Shown piece after piece: positions 1 through 12,625 of a stretch of 64,000 nt of DNA. The notes under the pieces are model-generated. The model was not told the DNA's origin and ran no database searches. It saw nothing but the letters and a program-made list of their open reading frames with translations. How positions within the stretch are numbered: position 1 is the stretch's first letter; each line of letters starts with the position of its first letter. The stretch is from positions 806,001-870,000 of the forward strand of contig JAFREQ010000105.1 in assembly GCA_025331565.1 (NCBI GenBank). Reading direction: 5' to 3'. A program made the position numbers and the translations under genes. The stretch is from Holacanthus passer. Taxonomy: Eukaryota > Chordata > Actinopteri > Pomacanthidae.

Positions 1-2479
1 TTTGCACTGAGTGTCTGATTGTGAGTCTTATACAAGCTGATCATATAGTCTCCGCAGTGTGTCTCTTTATCTGTGATTGATTTGAGGCTCATCTTCTCCA
101 AATGTCCAACTCCAGTAGGACATGTGTGTTTCTGTTCATGTGTGTTTTCTTCTCTCATCTGTATTTGTTGTTGTGTGAAAGACTTTTCTGGAAAATTAAA
201 TGATTCCAATTTCTTGCTATGGACTATTCTCAAAGAAGACATTTAGACATGCCACAAGTGGACAAACTCAGGTGTAAATAATGCTTTGGCTTCAGTTTCA
301 CTGTCCTGATTGTTGGCTGTTGTTCATGCTGCCTCACTTTCACGACTTACTAGGACCTTCTAATAGAACAACAAGGATTATTAATGTCTTTAGTAACAGC
401 TTTACTTTTCCTGCTATGACAAAGTGTGTTCTGTGAAAACGGCCTGTTGTATGTTCATACATTATACATAGTTATACCTTTCAGTAGGGCTGAAAGATAT
501 GCAAGAAAATCCCAAACAGATATTACAATTGTGATATGTGTGAATTTTGTGCTGGCGTCTGTACCAAACGAGCATGTTCCCTTACGTCTGGAGAATATGA
601 TTTCTAGGCCTGGGCATCTCTGTTACACCACAGTGCTTCATTATATAATGATATGTTGTGACACATTTTACCTTTATCATAAAATGGCAGCTCCTGCAAT
701 TTGGACATTGCACTTGGCCGTGTTGCAATTTTGATAATATTATAGCCACTAATGTGTTTAATGTCTTTTACTGCCACAGGCTGAGGCGATGATTGACAAA
801 TGTTATAATATTGAGGGACAATCAAGAGAAACTGTGTGAATGTTAAGCCTCATTTGAAGCCAACTAAATAACAAGAGTAGTGTGTTGGATGCCAGTAACT
901 GTTTTTTCATGTTGCTTTTTGTATAACTTTATACTGCAGTGTTAACTCACCTAGCGTTTCATTTCAACAACCCCCTACCTAGCAATTCAGAACGGGCAAA
1001 AGCATTTCCTTTTTATATACTGAAAAAGAAATACAGTAGTACAGCTGGCCTACAAGTTGTCCTTAATGCTGCACTTGCTTTTTTTGATTTGCCAAAATTA
1101 AATATTTTGGAGAAATTAGTAGTTTGTAGCAGTATTCTTTCTGTTGTATTTCAATACATTTTCATTTTCACAGATTCCTGCCTGACGTGTGGTGGTGAAG
1201 TCTTTGGTTTAGAAGTGGTTATTCTGGTGATATTCGCTGTAGAAGTGAGTTGCAGTAATTGTCTGGCTGCAAAAACACCTGCACAGTTGATGTGGAAACT
1301 GCTCAGGCCTGTGGGATCTGATCAATCAGAGCAGGCTGAGCTTTTTTAAAGAGGCCTTCCAGAGACAGGAGCTCAAACAGAGCGTTTCAGAGAGGGTGAA
1401 TAGAGGGGCTGCATGATAGAAAAATAGTGATAAAAACAAGGTGTTTTTTGAACATTGAAGCATGTGAACCTGTTCCAGTTGACCCCCCCAAATAAAAGTA
1501 TTAACCTGAAACAAGTAAAATATGGCCTCTTTTAGTCACATATACTGTTATTGGTGGCTCTGTTGTAACACATCTGATTCTTACCCACTTTAAATAAATG
1601 CTAAATAGGCAGCCGCTCCTTTTAGTGGTAACATGAACCTGTCTTCATGTACAGTATGTTGCATCTGTCCCTCAAAGTTTGACTCTAGGTCTCTCACTCT
1701 TCTGCATCTCCATGCTGTAGAAAACATTTCCTTCCTCAGTATATAACATAAAGACAACTTAGTGCTAGGTCATATGCTTCCATGTAAAATAGGTTGTTAA
1801 CAAGTGAAAGATCTTTGGAACTTAACAGACAAATACCGACAATAAATCTGCGATTAAATGCAACTGGGATGCTGAATAATGTCATTACTCTTCTTCAACC
1901 TTATGTTTGTGATGGCAGTCGTTTGTCTCTGTAAATCTGAGCGATATTAAATCACATCTGGTTGTGAACTAATTCTAGGAAACATGTCCTTGTTTGTTCG
2001 ATTTTTGGCCTGTCTGCACTTTTTTGAATGATTTTACAGATTAGTTTGGAGGCTTGTGATAGACTAGCACCAAATTACATCTGTGAGTTCCCCGTGAGCC
2101 CGATGGCAGACAGGAATCTTTGGGGAGCATCCTTTTTAGTATTTTGAAAATCTCGGCTGAAAGCAAGGGTGATGAAACCTCCACAGTTCAGGCATCAGTA
2201 CTGTTGAAAAGGCTGCCTGAGAAAAGTGCCACACTAGCTGTCACAGCCTTTTCTCTCTTGAAGCCGGTAGGGCAGAAATGAATCGTGCTGTCTTTTCTAC
2301 AACTTGCTGCCACTGCATGCTGCATTACTTACAGCTCCTGACATCTGAAAAGATAAGTGAATACACATTTTGAACAGAAATCCACTCAGTGGCAGAGTGA
2401 AAATAATGCATTATTTGTGTGTGGAAATAACTTTATTTCCTCTCAGTCTCAGGCACAAAATGGCAGCTTAAGAGTGAGC

Positions 2480-2485
<6 letters not shown>
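1..2485. other. stretch with no supported gene
   Basis: I see no coding exon, RNA gene or clear transposon here. The longest open frame (939-1349, plus) is 136 codons, matches no family I recognise, and is consistent with chance. A 'gggctgaaagatatg'-type stretch near 487-560 and a 'cctgggcat' stretch near 608 faintly resemble the 'gggctgggcgatat' repeats common in fish, but they are too degraded to call. Confidence 0.5.

Positions 2486-2511
<26 letters not shown>
2486..2511. repeat. poly-A run (26 A)
   Basis: An uninterrupted run of 26 adenines lies about 15 bp before the inverted-repeat element that begins near 2527. It could be the tail of an old retroposed sequence, but the upstream sequence is not recognisable as a LINE or SINE. 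Confidence 0.9.
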
Positions 2512-2526
2512 GGACTTTTGTCTCCA

Positions 2527-2931
2527 AGGAATGGTTTGACATTTTAATAAATGTGGTAATTTGCTCTCTTGTTCAGTGTTAGATGTGGAGCTGGAGCAGT
2601 TTAGCTTAGCTTAGCATAAAGACTGGAAACATGGGGTAATGGCTAGCCTGGCCTAAGTTATGTTTTGTTTGTTTGACCTGTCTAAACCTGACGTGTAAAC
2701 ACATTGATGTAAAAAGGTGGGATTCATGAGTGCTTTTTGATACTTGCCGTTACTTTTAGACAGATCCAAGTGAGCTCTTTCCTCCTGTTCCAGTCTTTAT
2801 GCTAAGGTAAGCTCACCTGTTGCTGGCTGTCACATCATGTTGAGTGGACAGATATGAAGGTCATATTGAACTTCCCATCTAACGCTTGGCAAAAAAGCTA
2901 ATAACCATATTTCCCAAAATGCGAAACCCCT
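2527..2931. mobile_element. palindromic MITE-like element ('agcttagcataaagactgg' family)
   Basis: The two ends are inverted copies of each other. The left end reads 'ggtttgacattttaataaat' and continues through 'ttgctctcttgttcagtgtt'. The right end, reverse-complemented, reads 'ggtttcgcattttgggaaat' and continues through 'ttagcttttttgccaagcgt'. Both are followed by 'tagatg'. A second inverted pair lies inside: 'agcataaagactggaaac' near 2613 and 'ccagtctttatgctaagg' near 2792. There is no coding capacity. I recognise this as a very common non-autonomous palindromic repeat of percomorph fish, and terminal inverted repeats point to a DNA-transposon origin. Which transposase mobilised it is unknown. 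The copy is diverged from the consensus I recall and has an unrelated-looking centre around 2640-2760. Confidence 0.75.
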
Positions 2932-4419
2932 CTTAGCTATGAAAATGGTACAAAGGTGTGTGAACATATTTAAAGGATTGTAAACGACTGGGGTTCTCTT
3001 GGAGTTCAGTTCTCTTCTTGTTCTCTTGCTTCACAGTTGAAATAAACTAGCCCAGGTTTGGAAACCTCAAATCTCTGTCTTACCTCCCTTGTCTACAGAG
3101 AGAATGTGCACTCACGAATATCCCAGCAGAGCAGTACAGGCCAAAGCAGGGCAGAGGAGGCTGTTGTTGGCGATGACTTCACTGCACCAGACAAGGTCAA
3201 GGCACCGAGGGTCTGTATGTGTCGCATTGATTATCAGACGCGCAGTGCGACGGCACAGTCGACCAGCCTAACAGACTCGTGGATTGCAAACCACACAAAT
3301 AGAGGCAGACAGGAGAAACACTGCTTAGTACTTAGCAGACAGGTGTGGCTGTCAAATACTATAGGTAAAGACAGTGAGTCTGTCAGACACTGTGCAAGCC
3401 AGGCAAACTAAACATAGGACAAGTAGACAATTCTTCCTCACAATGAGGAGAGTGCAGACGGAGAGGTAGCCAGACAGACAGAGAGACAGCATAAAAAGTG
3501 CCGACAGGATGACAGGCAGGTTGATGGCAGACTGCAGAGTACAGACATATAGAAAAGGACGACATACTGTTTGGAAATTGCCTTGGAGGGTTGGAGATAA
3601 TAAGATGGGTTAGCCAGGCATAAAGGGAGAACATTTAGATAGTGGTGTGTGAAGAAAGAGGAACGTGTTAGGAGAGTCTGTAGGGGAGAAGACAAGTGTT
3701 GCCTGTCCAGAGATATTGTTTTTAACTAACTGGACTGAATGAAACTGCTGTTTGTGTGGAAGCACTTTTGTACACACAGAAGCTATTGTTGTCCCTGCAA
3801 ATTAAACATATTAAGCATTTTATATTTGCTTTAAACAACAATTATTGAGACAAAAGGCTATTAAATTCCACTGCTATCCTCAGCAGGGAGGTCATAGGTC
3901 AAACACAAAGTGCTGTGCCCCTGAATCTGATTGTGATTCAGCTTGTGTCCGATTCCACCTCCTTCAAATCAAATGTCTCACTGGCGATGATGCATCACCA
4001 AGTGCAATGTTTTGTGCCAAAGATGCTCAGTGTGTGTATTAAAATAAATACATACAAATTGAACAGTAGCCAAATTCTGAAGGTCCATATTCAGAGCCAA
4101 AAGTTGATCCAGTTAATTTATTGATATGATGATGATATGATATCACTGTCAACACAGACTCTGTTGGAGTTAGAACTACAAAAAGATTGTACAGTGATGT
4201 TCCAGAGTAATGCTCCTTCCTCATAAACAGTCTTTGGCTAAGCACACCTAACCCACCCATGGAGGTCAAAGGCGAGTGTGGTGAGAGAAACACTATTTAT
4301 GGTTTTTATAAGTCCATTCCTGTAGAACATGCTTAGATTTTTTTGGCTTTTTACTTGCAGGGTTTTATCGCATGTACATTGCACTCTCTCCACGTTGCCT
4401 CTGTGCTCTGCTGTCCGCT
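2932..4419. other. stretch with no supported gene
   Basis: No recognisable exon or transposon. The overlapping open frames at 3058-3411 (plus) and 3383-3695 (minus) lie in a region enriched in 'cagacag' and 'gagagac' motifs near 3440-3560, which makes spurious open frames likely. Confidence 0.5.
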
Positions 4420-4447
4420 TTGTGTGTGTGTCTGTGTCTGTGTGTGT

Positions 4448-4486
<39 letters not shown>

Positions 4487-4490
4487 TGTG
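4420..4490. repeat. (GT)n microsatellite, interrupted
   Basis: GT dinucleotide repeat with several 'tctgtg' interruptions, ending in 'gagtgtg'. It explains the repetitive TH/VCVC translations on both strands here. Confidence 0.95.
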
Positions 4491-7400
4491 AGCTCAGCTC
4501 CACTCTTGGCATATAAATTGCAAATGCTCACACTGTGGATCCCTGCAGTGGCTTTGCCGTTGGTCTGGTTCATGTGATATACCACTGGTCTGTCACCATA
4601 TGAACACAGCTATCTGCTAAAAACAACACAGCACAACAGTGAAGTGAAAATTTCCAACTTCACAAGCTGATGAGAGTCACCTGAATGCACCATTATGCAA
4701 CTGATGAGGATGTAGTAAATTAGGGGAAAGACCTAAAGTAACCAGCCAAATCTGGTTAAAGTTCATTTTTATATATCTATGTCGGGCTGGGCAATGTGAC
4801 TTACCGCTTAATTCACTTTCTGTTGATCTTAATGATTAAGATTGAGATTCCCAAGGATTCTGTGAGTTCAGATAATCTTTTTAAATAGACACCAAAAAAA
4901 AATCAGGAAGTAATGTTGGTTTGTTGTTCTTTGACTTTGAATTCACCTCAGATCAGGGTTCTTTACTGACATTAAAGTGACAGAATAAGTAAAACACGTT
5001 ATTGAAGAGGAGCAGGAACTGTACAGTCAACTCGACTCTCTTGTGCATTCATTAGTCTTCTGATCATATAGAAAGGAAAACCCACGCTACAGCTTGAAAT
5101 AATTTCTAAAAATAAAGGTGTTTGAGCGGCAAACATACAGGATATGCATATGTATAAAGCACAAAGCTTTCCCTGTGACATATGCAGTGCATGTGGAGAA
5201 GCACTGAGTCATTGCTGGGCTTCTCTCTTGTCTGAAGCCAAATATTGTATGCTGGCAGCATGCATTATACAAACAGCAGAGTGGGAATCAAACAGATCTA
5301 GCGCTGCTGTATGTCATGATACTGTGTTGCTTCTCTGCCGTACTCATCTGCTGCCAAAGGCCAGACAGATGAGGGCGGCAGCCAGTGAAGACAGTGAGAT
5401 TCAACCACAGGTGGGAAGATTAGCTTTTACGGTTAATGGTTCCCAGTTGATTTTGTATACTCACAGTAATTTCTCTTGCCAGATCTCCACGGAGAGACTG
5501 TGATTTTAGCTTCGGCTTTCAGGGCTTATCGTATGGGAAAATGGTTGAATAAATGAGAGCATGCCGCACATTCAACAGCAGTGCAGTTAATTATTCATCG
5601 AGCTGCACCGTTCATTGACGATGTTTTACACACAAAGTCCATTAAGCTAGGCTGTTTCAACAAGCATGTAAAAGCCGTCTTAATGTATACTGAGTCGACG
5701 AATGCAGAAACAGCTTGCTGTTTTTCTTCCTCTCCTCTGTCGTGAAGGCCAGGAGAAGGAGGTGATTCCAACCTTGCTTGCCTGTGTGTTGCAGTGTTTG
5801 GAATAAAATTAATAACATTGTAGTGAAAAGAGAAACTTCTGAAGAGTGTAATTTGCAGCAAAACAAGGTTAGATGTCTAATAGATTGGAGTGACCCGTCA
5901 AATGAGCAGAAAGCATTTTCATTTCATTTTCATTTTTCATTTTTTTAAAATCTTACCAGCAGGGTAATCAGCAGGGGAATGTTGTTTTGAATTGTAGTCA
6001 GTTTTAAAATTACAAGAACCAAGCATTTGTTAATGATCATTCAATATTTTTATATTAACAGTAATGTGTAATGTGAAAGGTGTTGCTCATTGTGATGAAC
6101 CCACAGAGACATTTTTATTTTATTCTGCAGTTCCTTTCAGCTATGTAAAGTGTTTTAGCGTCTTTCAGCTGAAGTTTTTGGTCCCATAACTTTGTTGCTT
6201 CACTCGAGGGTCATAGCCACGATTTTTGAAAGCCAGAATTCTTCAAAATCAACCCACCAAAGAAACAACAAGCAGTAATTGAAAAATGAAAAGTGTGTCT
6301 GATAATTACATTTCTTTCTCCTCTGTCTGAATTAATTTAACTGTGCAATTATAATTTCTGTGCATTAACCCCCCTACCTGAGATGATGACTTAATGATTT
6401 AATTTTGACTACTGAATGTTGTTTCAAGGCCTTCTTCACACAGCCACTGTATCATTTTATGGTTATATTTGGTGTGTATTTGCTTTTAAAAATACAGGAC
6501 TGAGCAGAATATCTTCAAGCACACAAACAGCAGCTGTAGAGCCTCATTCCCCCCACTGAAATAGGTTGAAACCAAAACAGAACTAAAGTACATTAGATTG
6601 AATAAACTCTAAATGAATGCTAATGTTGCTCTGTGTCTTCAGGATATGTAAGTAGCAAACTGGTGTTTCAAAGTGTTTGGTAATTAAATGAAGTTTGTTA
6701 TTGAATTTGCAATTTTAGTCAGTTTTCTGTCCTGATGTACGGGTAGAAAGCTGCTATGATTTAGTTATTTTGGTTGCACCCTTGCTCTTCCTGGGACAAA
6801 GCTTAAGTGAATTTGGGCTTGTTATGCTGCCAGGTCTGGAGCTGCTGTACACTGTGGCAGTCCAATGACCTGACTTACCCTGTCTAGCATCAACACATTG
6901 ACATCCCTAACCCAAGAAAAACTACGTGTATCCTAGAATATACAAAAACATTTGCTTTTTTTGCAAGTGTGACTTAGATGAAAATGTGACTAAACCTCTT
7001 AAGATGTGCATATCTTTGCAGTGCATATCATTATCATCAGAAGGACCATTGCTGTTAAGGCTGTTCTCCAAAGTCAGTGAGTGTGGCATCTCCAGACTGA
7101 TTTCCTAAGTGCACTAACTGTAGCATATGGAGAAAAAAACAGTACTGTAAACTGTGTTCACTCTCAAGGTTCAAAGTACACTTTCCCTGGTTTAATTAAT
7201 GCAGGGACATGTTCAGGAATGTGACACACATAGTGAAGTCTTTTTTAATAGTTAATTGTCTTGTATTCCTCTAGTCTAGGTTGATGGAGTTAGATTACAA
7301 TTTATGCCTCTTCTGCTGCTGTGTGCTCTGTTTCTGGGTTATGGCTGAGGTTCTGGGTTGTTGTCCCATGTTGTGTGTAGATGTGTGTTCTTCCAGTTAG

Positions 7401-8486
7401 ATATGCCGAGGTATCAGGCTTGGAGATTGCCGGTGAGTGCAGAGACATTTCCCTGCTGTTTCGCTGGTTGTGGGAAGTTATGGACAGCTAAGACTCTCAG
7501 TTGCCACTGCTGTCTTGTTTTTTCAGGAATGAGTTGTGAATGAGTTTGCAGGTCAGCTGATTATGGTCAGCATGTTCACCATCACATAGTGTTCCCCTAT
7601 TTAACCTGAAAGCCTCATTGAGATTGACCAATCTTTTTGTAGCAGTGTCATAGTCCAGATGATCATTACTATGAACTAATGCAGTCTGACCAGAGAAAGG
7701 ATGGATGGAGGTTTATACCTTAAAAGTGGGAGAGCAGGAAACCATTTCCTTGTACTGGATAACCATCACAGTATGTGTGTGTGTCCTAATGTGAACATCT
7801 AAAGCCTTTAATGAGTAATCTGCTTCATCCAGAGCAGTTTTTACTTATTATACGCAAAGTACATATTATATTCTGCATGCCTATATGTGTACTAATATGT
7901 AAAATGTGCATCAAAGGTCAATAGTAAATAGCAAACAGAGTCATAAACATGGCCAAAGCTCTACAACCAAGCGAGCTAAAACCAATTTCAACCAATTTCA
8001 TGCCTACATGAGAATCTGTCATACTCTAATCACTTATCACTTTAACAGTAATTGCCAAATAATGTACATGAATAACCTTTGCTACCTGCATCACTTCAGT
8101 AATATGTGTCGTAGAATCTCAACGCGTAAACCGTCACCAGAGCTCGACAATGAAATATTCAAGGGTTTTATGAAGTAATACGTATAATAAGTGTAGTAAT
8201 AACATTCCTACAGTGAAGGGTCCTGCAGCTTTTGGCCTGGCTGGGGTTAGGTCAGACAGCAGCAGCAGGTGGGCCATTAAAGCAATTACTGTACATTTTA
8301 TTTTACATTCATTTACTAAATCCCAGTAGGACCTCCAATTAATGCAATGGCCTGCGGTATCACCTTGTCCAGGTTGTCGATGTAATTGTTCTGCTCAGTG
8401 TGTTGGTCCAAAACGTCTTGACTGTGCAATGAGTTCCTCTGTGTTGTGAGCTTTCGCTTCACATCACACAAAGTCCCTCAGGTCAT
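4491..8486. other. stretch with no supported gene
   Basis: AT-rich sequence with only short chance frames, none longer than about 120 codons and none with a recognisable motif. A 'gtcgggctgggcaatgtgac' stretch near 4782 resembles the start of a common fish repeat but does not continue recognisably. A short 'ttcatttcattttcattttt' run lies near 5920. Confidence 0.5.
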
Positions 8487-8963
8487 TCAGGCAAGTTCAG
8501 TTGGGTACATATAAATAATCATGAATACACACAGGTACACGCTGATACCCATTGTCTCTTCTTCCCATTCATCTGGTTCCACTGCAGCAACAGCAGAACA
8601 AACGTACCGAAGGCCTGCAGATGAATATTGGCTCGAACAAAGAAAAGTTCTGTGAGTTTCATTCACTACAAACCTAACAAGGCATGAGCGTCTCATATTT
8701 TGGCTGAGGTTTTCAACAAAGTTATCGTTAGTCAAAACCTTTGAAACATCGCTTCTTAAGTTGCTTCGCTTCTCGTGGAGCTTCTTCTTCTCTTGATGTA
8801 GTCGGATTAAGAGGGTTTGCAGCGGTGTTGGTGCAGGACATTTTGTACTGGAAGCGAATATATTTTCTGTACACTGGCATGCATCTCCTCCCCTATTGTG
8901 CCTTTGTTGTTTGCTGCTGCACTGGTTTATTTTTCCTTCTTTTGTCTGCTTGTCCACTTGCAC
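8487..8963 (-). CDS. unidentified 158-codon open frame
   Basis: This is the longest open frame in the window that does not lie in a transposon I recognise. It starts at an ATG and is rich in charged residues in the middle (including 'HQEKKKLHEKRSNLRSDV'), with a short hydrophobic stretch near the C-terminus. I recognise no domain, and no splice-site or promoter pattern supports it as an exon. A plus-strand frame of 117 codons (8741-9094) overlaps it, which shows that the local sequence is simply poor in stop codons. It may be chance, a lineage-restricted gene, or the remnant of a transposon I cannot name. Treat it as hypothetical. Confidence 0.12.
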   Translation of the reverse strand: MQVDKQTKEGKINQCSSKQQRHNRGGDACQCTENIFASSTKCPAPTPLQTLLIRLHQEKKKLHEKRSNLRSDVSKVLTNDNFVENLSQNMRRSCLVRFVVNETHRTFLCSSQYSSAGLRYVCSAVAAVEPDEWEEETMGISVYLCVFMIIYMYPTELA

Positions 8964-9714
8964 TGCGACAACCCCTGCTGCATTCAGCTGCGGCCTCTGC
9001 CTTAATTAGAGGTGTATATTTCACAGAATATTTTTATTTTTGTGAAACTAGAACATTTAGTAGTGAACAGTATTTCGTATTAAAACATTGTTAACATGAA
9101 ATAAAATTGTCTGCTCTGTATTCGCTGGTGGGCTCACCTGTGTTTTAATGTACAACCCACTTGTGTGGAGAAAATAGGTGGGAAAAGTACTCGTGAAAAT
9201 CAATGCATGTTCTTTGGGGAAAAGTCCCAAGACTAATAAAATCTAGCAGAGCTCACTCTCTCTCTCTGGACTGACAACCTGGTTGCATATACCAATCGGG
9301 ACATTGGGTAGTTGCATCCCCACACTCACCAAATGATCTTGTTATATCTCTGTCTTACGCTATGTCAGGGGCTGCATCAGAAAGATCTAACGGTGAGAGA
9401 GAGAGAAGTATATTTATAATCAATGCCAGCAGCACAGTGAAACCTAAAGAAAGTACATGTTAAGTACAGCTGGCTGTGGGGCGAGCAGGACTAATGAAGT
9501 GAGCTGTAGCGTATGAAAGGCACAGGCTGGCCGGGTGAGTGAGAGTGCAGACAGCGAGAGTTGCAGAGTTCAGAAAACCCTGTCTGTGCTCTTTCTCTGC
9601 AGCTTTCGCTCCAGCAAACTGACACCACAACCTCCATGCATTTTTCATGACTCGCGTTGGCTGACAAGCTCTCTCTCTCACTTTCTCTCCTCCACGCCTC
9701 TCACCTTTGCAGTA

Positions 9715-9737
9715 ACACACACACACACACACACACA
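9715..9737. repeat. (AC)n microsatellite
   Basis: About eleven AC units, uninterrupted, between CT-rich flanks. Confidence 0.95.
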
Positions 9738-11035
9738 AACCGAATGGAGCACGCACCATCACACATTCTTTCACTCTCAACTAAGCTATCTCCCGAAACC
9801 CTCAAAAACCATCAGTCTCACCAATTCACTCCCTAATTCAGAATGGCATTTCATTCTGAGAAGACGGGGAGGGCAGAAAGACACTGAGGTGGATAAAAGA
9901 AAGTAGAAAATGAGGGTGAATGAATCTAGAAAGAGGCTCCTCAAAGCATGTCATTCTGCCTTTAGCGTATCGATAATAGCTGCTACACTACTCTTTTGAC
10001 TGAGAGAGTAACATGGTACATGTAATGGGATTACAATCACCTGAATCCAGAAGAATCACATTAGAGATACATTTCATTTCTGTGCTCTGATATGACTTTG
10101 TGATTGGGGTTTGTCTTGAATTAAGCAACCTGGAAGGGGGAAAGAGTTCATAATGGTTTATTGATGAACTATTAAAATAACAGTTCTTAAATTGAAATAG
10201 ATTATCTCTCCAACTTTGCACTATATATAGATTTCTGTGGCAAAGAATTTGTGCTACAGAAAAGAAATCACACTCCATTACTGCGTGTTGAAGCAGTGGA
10301 TTAACTGAATGCAGCTGCATGCAGGTAATCAGTCACATAAAATGGATTAGCCTACATTTAAAAGCCCATCCCAAAAGCCCGATGCTGGCTTGTTGTTGTC
10401 ATCCACAGCATTGGTCATGGCAACACACCGAGGACAAACTCAATGCGTTCAATTAATCTGTTAACAAATGTCCAGCAACATATTAAGGTCTAATTCAGTC
10501 TCAGGATAATTAGTTCGTTATGAGGACAGTGTTTACCGTTTGCCTCTCAATGCACTGCTGCACCCACATTACCACGGACATTATTGTTTACTTTTTAGGA
10601 TCAGTTGCCTGTTGAGCCTGGTTTGATTTATGTGCACGCTGCTATTATTTTGTTGTCTTCCCCACTGGAAGTTATAAACACTTTGTTTTCCAGGTGGACG
10701 ATTTACTAAATAACTTAATGGAGGGAAGTAGATTTGCAACTGTTAATTTGTTTTCTGGAAAGAACCTTGACATTACACATATTCTTGTAATTTCATATTC
10801 CCTGTTTTATTAAAATTGTAAAGTTAGTCTGCACTAACAACAGAGGAAATTATAATCATTATTTGTTTTTTTTTTTCTCACACAGCAAAACCAGTGCTGT
10901 GTTAAAAATGTGCAAGGTGTTTTTTTTTTGGGTAGCATTTCACTTACCAGCTGGGTTCATGGTCTGCATTGAGTTAAAGTTTTAATTATTTTTTTTGTTT
11001 TAAACTTTAAGAACATGTACTTTTACTTTGACTCT
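9738..11035. other. stretch with no supported gene
   Basis: No exon or transposon recognised. It includes short T runs near 10867-10877 and 10920-10929. The 10320-10560 part looks complex and non-repetitive (with a 'ggattag' motif near 10344), which would fit conserved non-coding DNA, but conservation cannot be judged from one sequence. Confidence 0.45.
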
Positions 11036-11189
11036 AAGTAGCCTGTAGATGTGAATGTGAGCTTTAATGGTTGTCTGTCTTATGTGTGAGAGCTGTGATT
11101 GACTGCTGCTTGTCCATGGCGTACCCTGCCGCTCGCCCAATGTCAGCTGGGATCGACTCCAGCCCTGCAACCCTCGAAAGGATAAGCGA
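11036..11189 (+). repeat. 3' portion of a dispersed teleost SINE/L2-like repeat
   Basis: The order of motifs 'gaatgtgagctttaatggtt', 'gtctgtct', 'gtgattgactg', 'cgctcgcccaatgtcagctg', 'ggatcgactccagccc' and 'aaggataagcg' matches a very abundant fish repeat. The same module recurs on the same strand at 26085-26205, where the head is also present. This copy is truncated at its 5' side and lacks the ATGG-type tail. Confidence 0.7.
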
Positions 11190-12169
11190 CGTGTTCTGTT
11201 TTTTACATGGCTGCATACAGATGACCTGTCATCCTCATACATATAGCTTCATTGGCACTGAAGTATCACTGCAGGTTTAAGTTTGTCCCTGCAGTCCTGT
11301 TCTGTCTGACAGTGACTGCATTCACCTGTCAGGGCTGAGGCTCCCAACTAAAAATGATACCATGTTGAAGCCTCCTACACTGCTGCCTCTGTTAGTTGTA
11401 GCTCTCATACAAGTACAATGAGTGTACAGGAGTGGTACTTGCACAGTGCGCCACTTGGGACTATGTCCAAGAAAAGAGCCAGTAATAACACAGGAGTAGT
11501 GGGAAGTTCAGGGTTGCCATTCATGAAACTTATTTTCTTAGTGATTCTGATGACATTAAGGGGAATGATAGCGATTGTCCTTTTAAGAAAGTTTGAGACC
11601 CTGGTGGGTTGCTTTCATACTACTTTGAGCCTCTAGGGGATCTGTAATTTACAAAGACAGTACTTTAGTGTTTTACAAAGCCAGGACGTTATGCTTTTAG
11701 TTTCTGCAAAGCCAGAAACATAATTTGTAACATCAGAGACAATTTTTAACATGAAAATACATCTAATACATATTTTCCAATATTTCATTTTTGGACATAT
11801 TTGTGGAAACAGTGTCTCAACTTTTAAGCCCGTGGGTGAATGTGTCTGGATGTTGAGGCCCAACCTCACTAGGGGATGCCCTGTCAACGCCCGTGGTGCT
11901 CTGCTGGCTGGAGCACACCATACCCCTCTGTAGTATTGGTTATGTGCCATCTCACCAATTTCAGAGATCCGTCTCTTAATAATATTCATCTGGTAATGTT
12001 GCAGTTGTGTACTCTCTCTTGCGTTGGTAAATAAAGTAATGAAAAACATAATGGTAAAATATTGCAGTGACTAGTAACAATTCAAATTCAGATTACTGAC
12101 AAATTATGACAAGTGTCACTGGCCCCAGGCTCAGATGTTGTGTCACCGTCCTGTCAGAAGTTCCTCTAT
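11190..12169. other. stretch with no supported gene
   Basis: A 138-codon minus-strand frame (11633-12049) has no recognisable motif. A small GC-richer patch at 11828-11930 stands out from its AT-rich surroundings but could not be assigned to any family. Confidence 0.45.
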
Positions 12170-12625
12170 CTCAGGATTAAATGACTACAGGTTTGTCATT
12201 CTGAAGTCTGTGGTCATGAAATCCTAAAGAGACTGGTGTTGGTGTAGTCCCACTTAAAGGACATCACAGCCCCACGGTGAACCCCCTGCAGTTTGCCTGC
12301 AAGTCAGTGGATGATACCGTCAACAAGGGACTGCACTACATCCTCTAACATCATGACTCCCTAGAGACATATGCAAGGTTCTTGTTTGTGGAGCTCAACA
12401 ATGGCATCCCACAAGTCCTCCACTCCACAGTCACCCAGTTCACTGTGCCCACCTCCATCTGTCAGTGGATCACAAACTTCCTGAGATGCAGGAGGCAACA
12501 GGTGAGGCTGAGGGCAATCACGCCCAGCACCAGGACAGTCAACACTGGTGTCCCCCAGGGATGTGCGCTTTCCCCTCTGCTCTTCTCCCTCTACACAAAC
12601 AGCTGCACCTCAGGAGACTTCTAGC
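12170..12625 (+). pseudogene. degenerate LINE reverse-transcriptase fragment (Rex1/CR1-like)
   Basis: Translation around 12180-12215 gives a decayed 'DYRFVILKSVVMK' block, the position of the family's 'SYRPVALTS' motif. From 12382 an open frame gives 'ICQWITNFLRCRRQQVRL', then 'TVNTGVPQGCALSPLLFSLY', the classic motif-B region of non-LTR reverse transcriptases. The expected motif A ('FxDFSSAFNTI') is replaced by 'FVELNNGIPQ', losing the catalytic aspartate, and the sequence ends before the 'FxDD' motif C. Several stops and frame changes occur upstream of 12360. It is a dead internal fragment with no tail, related to the larger LINE at 45.66-48.87 kb but too diverged to be a recent copy. Confidence 0.8.

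Noticed and set aside
11633..12049. 138-codon minus-strand open frame
   Set aside because: No recognisable motif, no splice context, AT-rich composition. Consistent with chance.
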